The position numbers and the translations under genes were made by a program. DNA of 64,000 nt from Lasioglossum baleicum (taxonomy: Eukaryota; Arthropoda; Insecta; Hymenoptera; Halictidae). The stretch lies in NCBI RefSeq assembly GCF_051020765.1, contig NC_134931.1, forward strand, positions 21,158,810 to 21,222,809, read 5' to 3'. The stretch's first letter is position 1. Each line of letters opens with the position of its first letter. Below, in pieces: positions 13,715 through 24,249 of this stretch. Under the pieces are notes generated by a model. That model was not told the origin of the DNA. It saw nothing but the letters and a program-made list of their open reading frames with translations, and searched no databases.

Positions 13715-13905
13715 TTACAGTACTATCACGTCCGATGATCCAGCCATTAGTAATAATTGATATAAATAATCATGAATACAAATATTTCTTAATTTTGTTT
13801 AATATACTTCCACTAATAATGTTACGCGGGAAATAAAATATCCAATATTATAATTAATAATGGATCATCGTATACTATGTCATACTTGCGAGCGACAAGA
13901 GATAA
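13715..13905. repeat. Internal fragment of the TTAA-flanked element family
   Basis: The blocks ATCACGTCCGATGATCCAGC, CGGGAAATAAAATATCCAAT and TTGCGAGCGACAA match the interior of the element at 43859-44498. No ends are present. Confidence 0.65.
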
Positions 13906-15512
13906 TCCGAAATACTACATATATGTAATAGGCGAGCGAGTGACGCAACAAAGCATCCGTAGACCATATTCAGCACAAAAATTGTAAAAACATATGTACA
14001 TATAGTTAGAACCTCGTGAATGGCTTTCATTGCCAATATATTGATGGATTTCGAATTTCTTGTACTTTTGTCTCCCATTGTACCTCCAGAACATCCTTAA
14101 CGTGCACAAAGTGCTGATATAAAAGAAACCCTCTCTCAAACCAACAAGCTGTTGTAAGCTGTTCGTCGCGAAACGGTCATCTACCCTCAGCCCTCAGGTA
14201 GAAAAACCGCGCAATTTTCGAGAGCATTCAGCTTTTTTTTTGAACCGACAATGCCCCATGCTTGTCGACATCAAGCTTTTCTTCCGATGACTTGGTCGAT
14301 CACGGTATTATCTAAAAAAAATAAAGGTCGACGCTGACGAACGCGCGTCTATGGTTTCATTTGTTCCATTGAAATGAATCGGCAATGTGGAACGCGGCGA
14401 AGTTTCACGCACGTCATCGAACTGTGTAATATTTCTATCCTTGCTCGTAATAGATGGAAATATTGGGCCACATACTGTCACGGTTGAACAGGCCCGTCAT
14501 AAAGGTACATAGGTTCGTACCACACGACCCGGCCACAGTAAACACCGAATGACTGCGTTTTAATTAAATCTCTATCGATCGAACCTGCCCGGGCTATTCA
14601 CGCATTGATGAGTTTTAATTTTAGCATCTGATCCGCAATCAGCGTTCTTCTGGAACCGGTGAAGCCGCGATCAGTGGATGCTGTCTTGAACGGCGCGGCG
14701 GGGTCAAAGATATCGCAATTGTCGTTCACTTTCCATCTTTCAACAAACAAATAAACTAACACATCTGGTGGCAAATAATTGTAGGCTGTGTAAGCTGTGT
14801 TCCAGTTTTCGAGGTCATTTTTTGGCCAAGTTTCCGTTTACATACGTCCGTTGCCAGAATTGAATGAAATTTTGAGAATAGGTACTTTTTCGAATAAAAC
14901 GATGATTGTCAGAAGGATTTTTGGCGACTTGAAAAAAATTTTTTTACCATTTCAAGGTCACTCCCTACCTTACCGACACAAAAATGAACAAACCGATTTA
15001 ATTTTATTCGTATAAAAATTCTGTTGAAAAATCTGAAACTGGGGTCTCCGAAACCCCACATTACTTTGGGATGGTTGAATAGCTCAACTGTGTTGCTCAG
15101 TTTTTTCAGATTTAGCGTTCCATTTACTGCGTTTCCAGTTCAACATTTTATCGTATCCTCCTCATGCGATAGAATAATTGTTAATGTAAATCCGATGTAA
15201 TAAGGTATTTGAGAGCATGCTTGCATAATAATGCTCGGTATTCCATGCACCGGAAAAATGTGTGTTTTATTAGGGAGAGACTGTGCATATATTGTTTGCC
15301 CGAAGCCAATTTCATTGTATATTCATAGTGCATGCGCAATCTTCCACGCGTTTATCGATAAAACAATGCGTTCGTTACCGATGAGTATCAATTCACAATA
15401 TTTGTAGCTGCCGCGCCGAATGAATTAACATTTTGCTCGTCAAGAAGTTACAAAGTAATTTTTTATACGATTTATCTGCGTGTACACGGCTTCATGCTCG
15501 CGAGTATTTAAC

Positions 15513-18500
15513 ATGGCAATGTACAGGAGAGGAACTTCTCTTCGAGAATCATTTCACGATGTTCTCGCGAGGAGGTCGACAGTTATAAGTAGGGTGAGTG
15601 AAAATTATGCTACATTTCTTATTTGAAGGTTAACCCCAATTTTCTACTTTCTATACAGTAAAATCGATATTATAGGTGTATGTAATATTTATTTTAATAT
15701 TTACGGATTTATGGAGGATTTATGGAGATTATTATATGTTTAATATTACGGATTTTATGCATCAAATGGAAAACATTATAAACGTATAAAGAATTTAGAG
15801 ACACTGTTGTATCGTTTTCAACTCGCTAAAATTATTATGAAAAGAAATATAACTATGAACTAGGGTACCCATACGTGATTGCGTTTTTACTTTTTTTTCA
15901 CTTGTCACATCGATTAACTCCTTTAGTCACCCAAAAGTTGTGATATTATAATAACGATTACACCAAGGCTATTCTATCTTATTCATTTTACGTGTCATTA
16001 TATGAAAGCTACAATGTTTACTTCAATTTTCATTTTAAAGGAAATTTTGAAAAGTAATGTATATGTATTATTTCATCACATTTCTCCACTTTCTGTTTTA
16101 TGGAGTTAATCGATTTGGCAAGTAGCGGCTCAATTATACAGACTCAATTATACTGTTTTGTATAAAAATCTGAGAGAGAAGTCCAATTATAAGATAAATT
16201 AATTAATGATGTTACATAGGTGCACAGATTGAAAGGAAATTACCTTTTCCGAGCTATTGCTAGACTCGTGTTAGAGTATATCGATTGGTTGACAGAAGAG
16301 GAAGTGGTTGAGGAAATTAGCGACGATGTAGCAGTCAACATTCGAATGGCTCAGCAGAAAAAAGTAGAAAAGAGAGGTTTGTCCCTCGAGGTTAGTCAAA
16401 TAGAATAAGTAATTATACATATAACTATGTATACTGTATACATACCGGGTATTTCACATAACTTGACCACCTTGAATATCTTTGTTGTTTTTAAAGATAC
16501 GTCAAATGTCTGAAGGAATGGTAAAAAGTTGAATGGTAAAATGGGGCTCATACGATACCAAAAAAATTTTTGTTTTTGTATAATTTTTTTTAGAGATATG
16601 AAGGTCACCTTCATTTTTTTAGTGGAATGAGATATTTTTAATGCATTCATCGATGCAGCTGGACATTCGTTATAAAAGTTACTAACCTATGTATGTCGAA
16701 AAGTAGTTAGTGTAGTTCAGGAGATATTTCAATTCAAATAACTCTAAAACACCATTACTGTCTTACTAACAATAAGACGTTAGCGTTTATTTACTCTTGT
16801 GTAACGTCTAATTTAACCGCCTTTTAACGCGAGGCCTTGAATGACTATATCGTTGACATTGTCTCGAGAAGGCAGGTGCAATCGTAGGAGTTCAAAAATA
16901 TGTGGTTCCATGAAAAAAAAAAAAACTAAGCTGACCTTCTAATCTCCTAAGCACATCCACTTGAAAAAAATAGTTATGTAGACCACGTAATGGGTCCTAG
17001 CTAGAAACCAAACAACTTTTGTCTGAAGCATTACTTCCTATCTCGAAAAATGTACAAGTTATTCAAGTGGCTTGTCTTAGGGTGAGTCATCACCCTGTAC
17101 TAGGAATATGTATATGATATTATAGCGTGCATAGACAAGTTCTCTGTAAATACAATATAACTGACAATGAGAGTGAAATTAGAATAACTGAAACTGCATA
17201 ATAATTTGACTGAACGCCTTCTGAATGCTATAACCAAAATAAATAAAATACTATTTTCCATTTAAGGATCGTTCTATGCTTTTGACTAGACCAGCAGAAA
17301 GGACTAGCGTGGAAACTACGTATATATACGAATTATTCAAAAAATTCCGTGCTTTTCGAAAATACCCGGAAGATTTAAGAGCATCTATAGCCAAGTTGTG
17401 TCTTTACCAATACTTAAAACCGGGGCGAGTAATCGTACGACAAGGTCGTGAGGCAGAGAATCTCTATTTCATAATAAACGGAGAAGTTAGCTTATCTAGG
17501 GTTGTGGTCGACCGCTGGACGGGTTCGTGAGGTTTTTTCATGTTACATTTGCTGAACTGTGAATCCTTGATATTTAGAGCGTATAAAAATACTTAAAATA
17601 CCAAACAATAATTATAGTAGACTGCGAATTTTATGCATGTACGACGAAAATGGACTGAAAACGCTTAAAATCACTCAAGTTTAAAACATGCTTTCTTAGC
17701 TTTTTTAGCTAAATATAATAATATAATTTTATATTTCGCTAATTGATTAATTTTGCTGGAAATTTTGTACATTAGACGAGGCTAAAGAAATCGATATGGG
17801 TATCTTAACTCCTGGCGACATATTCGGTGAAATTGCATTGCTGCATGAGATACCAAGGACTGCAACGATAATTACTAGGAGTATGTATCATACAATGTAT
17901 AAGTATAATATGTCTATAACCGTCACTTTATTCGTAGGAAACTAATTACATTGTATGGATATATTTGTAGTCCGTAACGAACATATGTATGACTATGTTT
18001 CTGTTTCGACAAAATTTCAATCACAGCTCCGCCATTACATAACAACTTCCGAATCTTTGGCAAAATTATTATTTAATTGATCACTTTATCGTGACTCAAC
18101 AAGTTTTTACAACACGTCAGTTAATATTCAATTATTAATTACGTGATAGCTCTTTCCGAATCGGGAACTTGTAAATAGTAAATCGTTGACAGAATATGTT
18201 GATTACATTGGTACTTATTTTAATCAGTGAGTTTCATTTACAAAGATCTTATACATGTGTATAATATTTCTACAGTAAATCCTCTATAGACGCGACAGCT
18301 TCGGGGGGATTTGATTTAGTCGCATCTATCGTGTAGGGTATGTAGCTATTTTATTATCTCCAAAGGCCGAGCCGAAGTAGCCGAACGTAGAGAACGACGC
18401 GACGGCGCGGCGCGGCGCGTGTAAAGAGACCTCGCGCGGGCTTTTGAACTGTGCCGGCGACGGCGACTACTGTCCGCGTCGCGTTAGTGTGGTTCACACT

Positions 18501-20412
18501 ATAGAGGATTTACTGTACGTATAACGTACGTATAACTGTTGAATATCACATACATATGTATATGTATTTCAATTGTAACAACCTAATACTTACTTCGTTG
18601 AAAAAAGCCTATAACATAGTGTGTACTTACATTGCAGAGGTCGACATTATTTGGCGAAAGACAAATATTTCAAATACCATTTTAATATTTTAGATTTTAT
18701 TTTGCTTAAAGAAAGTAGTATTTTAAATAAGATATACAATATCGAAAATGAGATACTTCTATTTTAACAATCTAAACCCCAAAAAATAATATTTCTATTT
18801 CAACAATTTGATACAGAAAATAAAATGCATCTCTATTTTAACAATCTGAAACACGAAATAAAATATTTTACTTTTTGCATTGTTATAATACCCCGAGAAA
18901 TCGCGTAAACATACAGTGTATCTTATATCGTTAAGAAACGATTTACACTTTACTTTTAATAAATGTATTGAATTCGAACCATTCTTTTCAGCAATAATAT
19001 TTAAAGTTGAAATTGAAAATGAAAAGACACACACTACAAATTGTATTGTCAATATTCTTAAAAAAAAATACTATTTTCAAAAAAATTACTGCCTCAAAAA
19101 AATTATTTCATTTTCAAAAATTACTGCATCAAATAAAATATTTTATTTTCAAAGACGTACACACATACTTTAAAATAAATAGGATTATTTACTTTTTACT
19201 ATTTGAAATACTATTTTCCCCAGTTCTAGCACATTGCTGATACTTCTTGCTACTACATTTTATGTTTCGAAGTTGACTAAAAGTAATATGTTATTCAAAC
19301 TACAATAGGCAATTCATGGCTATAGGTATCTAATAACTTAAAAAATTCAATTAACAGCTACTGTAGATTTATTTCTTATACCTCAAAAATGTTTCAACAA
19401 GATCCTTCGACCCTATTTATCAAAGGAGTGGGATATTTTGCAAGATGCTTTGATCCATTTCAATTACTTTAAAACCTGGAGCAAAGACACTGTGCGAGAA
19501 TGCTGTATTTTAAGCAGAATGAAAAACTTTCACCCCGATGAGGTAAGAAATATTCGAATCTGTATTACCGATGAAGCTACAGCAGAGTATTTAATTGTTC
19601 TTCTATGATATTCCTCCTTCGATACCATTTAAGTTATGCCAAAAATATCTTTTTTGTGCCATTAAAAATAAAGGAGATATTTAGGTGGCCTCCTTCAGCT
19701 GAGACACCCTGTATATTATTCGATAATAATTACATTAGTGAATTTGATGATGTAATAATTAGAACAACGAAATTGTTTAAAACGACCAATTTGATATTTC
19801 ATATTTTACAATGAAAATATAAAGATAATTTTGTTTGAAAGGGCTGTATATGTATACGAGCGTACTCGGAGAAAATTGCAAATCATTTATTCTAACTGCC
19901 TGCTTTAGTGTTAATGGTATACATTGACTTGTTTAAATATTTTACTCGGAACAGTAGTGTTTTATAGATAAACCAACGACAATGACTATATAGTTATTAG
20001 TAAATAGTTATATTTAATAAATTATTAATATTAATGAGTTAGTAATATTCCCCCCAATATACTATTTACTATACTATAAAATGCAACTATATACTATACA
20101 TATATGTATGTACTATAAAGAATAACAACTATCGAATACTACCTAATAAAAACTATTTAAGGTCTTATTAGGTGACGGCAAAGGAATGGTTAATTACGTT
20201 CACTTCGTGCTAGAAGGCGAATGTCGTCTCATAGAACATATGATCGTACATGAGCACTACATCTCTAGTGGAAACGTACGATATGAATTATACCGTCCCA
20301 GTCTTACTGAAACGAAGTGGAAATCTTCATGGTTAAAAGCAGAAATCGCCAAAGAAAGAAAACAGCAAGTAATACGACAATAATATTTTCCAACATTCAT
20401 TTTTCGACATTT

Positions 20413-20509
<97 letters not shown>

Positions 20510-23500
20510 AGAGCGCGAGAGAGAGAGAGAAACTCGTTATAACTATATGATAACGATGAACATTTATCCTTTCGTAAATTAATATGTAAAACCAATTTAT
20601 TAACTATGTAGTGGCACTAGTGGACATCGAAAACAATAAATAGAATGATTTTTCCATTTTCTTTTTTCAACATTCCAGTCCTTAATTACGTATTACTAGA
20701 CTCCGGATTTTATGCATTTATAACAAAAATGAGTAGATGCAATTTAAATAGATACAATATAGTTTAATAAATAGATTGTATAGCTCTTGTGCCTTGCGAT
20801 TGATGCACAAATTTTTTTATTTTGCATATATGTAATCCAGAGTCTACGTATTACACCTATGCTCTATGTACTAACTGCAAGTGCAGCAGTATTTTTGCAT
20901 ATTTAAAAGTTTATTTAAAAAATAACATACATAAATATCTGCGTATGTAAACAATTAAATGATTAAACCCCTTCTTTCTTACGAGTGTCGTATAACAAAA
21001 ACAAATTAATTTTAAAGCAGACCAGCCAGGACACTGTAGCCACTGACCATGTCTCGGCCCTGGAATTATTACGTATGTCAGAACGATCGAAATTACTTGG
21101 TGAACAAATCGATCAAGACCGTTCTAGTATCATTACGACTTCACTGTTGGACGTCGTAAGTACTATACATATGTATGTACATATATCAGAATTGTATGAG
21201 ACAAGAAATTCCCAGTGAAATCTTGCAAAGTGTAAGTTTGGTAAACAGGGTAAGGCAATAACTATGTCCACCTTGATTATCTCCGTTATTTGTAATAATG
21301 TTGAAAAATGTTATCAACAAAATTTACACGGTACAGAGGGGGGCATATTGTGACATAAACATTTTCTGCGTGGGTGGAGGCATAGAGGAGATCTCAAGGT
21401 CACCTTGATTTTTGTCAATGGTAACACCTACTTTCTGTATCATAAATCGATAGACTATCGAATTCTGAGTAAAAATGTATTGACCTCCATATGTCCTAAA
21501 TCTATGATAGTTAAAGAGATATTATTGAAACAATTTTCTTTCTTCTTTGGATAATATCTCGTTAACTATTAGGTTAAGGACATATGAAGGTCAACACTTT
21601 TATACTCGGAATTTGATACTCTATCGATTATAGGTAAGAAAAATAGGACATTCCATTAAAAAAAAAATAAAGGTAACCTCCATATCTCTAAAAAAAATTA
21701 CATAAAAACAAAAATTTTTTGGTATCGTATAAGTCCCATTTTACCATTCAACTTTGTCCTTCAGACATTTGACGTATCTTTAAAAGTATCAAAGATATTT
21801 GAGGTGGCAACGTTAGATGACTCACCCTCTATACATATGTATGTATAATAGTATAATATCACATAAATATCTAAATTAACATATTTGATTAAAATATTTA
21901 TTATCTTTAGTTTGAAGCTGTTTTGAATTAAGAACATTGTGAAGTTTAGAACATTTCACTCTATGTAAACCACATTCTCTATCCCAATTCTTCTGCCTTT
22001 TTTATTCTTAACCTGCAAAGTAATGTGGGGTCTCAGAGACCCCAGCTTCAGATGCTTGAAAAGAATTTTTTTCTGTGTTATTCTTTATCCCAAATTTATT
22101 GAAAATGACGCTATTTATGAAATTCATTTGCCAGGGTCTAAGAGACCCCACCTTACTATTAATGTATGTATGTATATGTATTAGGCCTTACCTTGCGAGG
22201 GTTAAAATCTTCATTCTTTCTTTGTTTCTTAAATTTTCACTTCCATAAGTAAATCTTTTCGTGCACTTCACTTTCCTGTAAATAATCTAAATTTACTATA
22301 TAGGTGCACGAATGGCACAAAATTACGGACGTAGTAGAAATGTTGATGAGAGAACCGTCCACTATTTCTCAACAACGTTACCCAGAAGGTGTACGGACGA
22401 TTTTTATGCAAATTTGTACGTTTGAAAGAGGCGCCTGTTTCGGCTTAGGTAATATCTTCGATAATTTTACTGTCATTCTACTACTATATTATATCTTACT
22501 AGAGAAAAGTCGCGTTATTTGTCAGCGACCGCGCATGCGATGGCACCCATGGTGCCTACTACAACATAACCACTATGTATACTAACCAGTACTAACTCCA
22601 CCAGTGTTCCGATATGGTGCATCTTTTCTCGCGCATGCGCGGCCAAAACAGTAACGTACATATGTATCTATATCTATACATACATATATTAGGATGATGA
22701 GGTAGCACAGCGCTCGCAACGGCCGAGAATCGGAGACTCTGCGTCCCGCGCGTCTCGCTCCCCGGATCGGCCGTAGTGCTCGGAGCTGCTCAGGCGCGTA
22801 CCATTTCATAGGCGCTATTCGTGGTGCATCATGATGACACTCGTGTCAATAGGTTTCCACATTATGTACCATTGAGGTACTATTGCCAATGCGTTTTTTT
22901 TGTTAGTGGTATCCCCTGTAGGCCTACTCCACTATGTCGCACGATAATTTCGGACAACAGCTGTAGAAAATTAATTAGAAAAATAAATTCATAAGATAAA
23001 TTTTGAAAATAGTTTTTAATTCTATTATTCAAATTTTAATACGATCCGAGACAACTTTATGTTCGCGCAAATTTAAACTCGTGATCCTTACCTTTCAATA
23101 ACCAAATGGCTACTGCTCTAACAACGTTCCCATTCGAACAAAAGAGGCAAAAAACAAATGACAAACGATTGCTGAAATGACGCTGTTTTCTAAAATGTGT
23201 TACAAATGTTACAATGTAAAAGTGTCGGCGCGGCGATGCGAACAGCTACGTTCGAACCTCGCGCCGAGCCGCGCCGCGCCGTAGATTTTACTAATTTGCC
23301 AAGCACGTTTAAACGTGCGCGAACATCAAGTTGTCTCGGATGGTATTAAAATTTGAACAATAGAATTAAAAACTATTTTTAAGATTTATCTTATGAATTT
23401 ATTTTTCTAATTAATTTTCTACAGCTGTTGTCCGAAATTATCGTGTGACATAGTGAAGTAGGCCTACAGGGGATACAATTAACAAAAAAAAAACGCATTG

Positions 23501-24209
23501 GCAATGTGTAATGAGGAAACCTATTGACACGAGTCATGATACACCACGAATAGCGCCTATGAAATGGTACGCGCCTGAGCAGCTTCGAACACTATGGCCG
23601 ATCCGGGGAGCGAGACGCGCGGGACGCATAGTCTCCGATTCTCGGCCGTCGCGAGTAAAAATTTCCGAGCGCTGAGGTAGCAGGTAGCAGAGCCCTGAGG
23701 CAGTTATATTGGCGGGAATGTACCGAAACAATCTGATCCAGACAAAAAGACTTCAGGACGTGTCCTACGAGTTACAAAATATACACAAATACACATGTTA
23801 AACATTAATTTTTTAGAGTCAAATCATAACAATTTTTTAAAATTCTGTGCAGTGCTCAAGGTACCTCATTTTATCGAGAATCTAAATTTACTGAGGCTGA
23901 AATCGCCGCGCATGCACGAGAAAAGATGCACCATATCGGAACACTGAACTCCACTGACGGCCAACGCCGTCATCGGGTACATATTACATATATTGGTGTG
24001 AATCACTACTAACTAACCCAATTCCAAAACTTCTTCATTTTTCATTATGTTTTATGGGATTTTCACCAACTTATTTCTGGCATTTTTAACTTCCCGATTT
24101 TATAGGGAAGTTATTGTAATGACCCCGAAAATCGAAAATCGATTTTTTAGCAGATCTTCACGTTTCATGGTCATTGCAGTCATTCTAGACTATTTTAAGC
24201 AAAATGTTC

Positions 24210-24249
<40 letters not shown>

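Larger units (their letters stand above)
1..15512. other. Intergenic region with no supported gene
   Basis: I find no exon chain, recognisable protein domain or RNA gene here. Open frames are short, or are repeat- or GC-driven. The region holds mariner remnants near 1.4, 7.5 and 12.9 kb, and copies of dispersed inverted-repeat families near 2.9, 4.4-4.8, 5.3, 7.7, 11.4-12.6 and 13.7 kb. It also has a TAA microsatellite and short GC-rich tracts (near 0.92, 2.34, 3.70, 8.62, 13.17, 13.44 and 14.69 kb) in otherwise AT-rich DNA. The stretches 3270-3900 and 8000-8960 are richer in GC and CpG and could be regulatory or untranslated, but nothing in the sequence proves it. Confidence 0.6.

Noticed and set aside
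20172..20368. Alternative acceptor at 20170-20171 for CNBD exon 6
   Set aside because: It would break the reading phase with exon 5; the acceptor ending at 20161 keeps it.
20257..20595. Ser-Leu or Arg-Glu repeat proteins
   Set aside because: Translations of the GA/TC microsatellite, as also at 46.4 kb.
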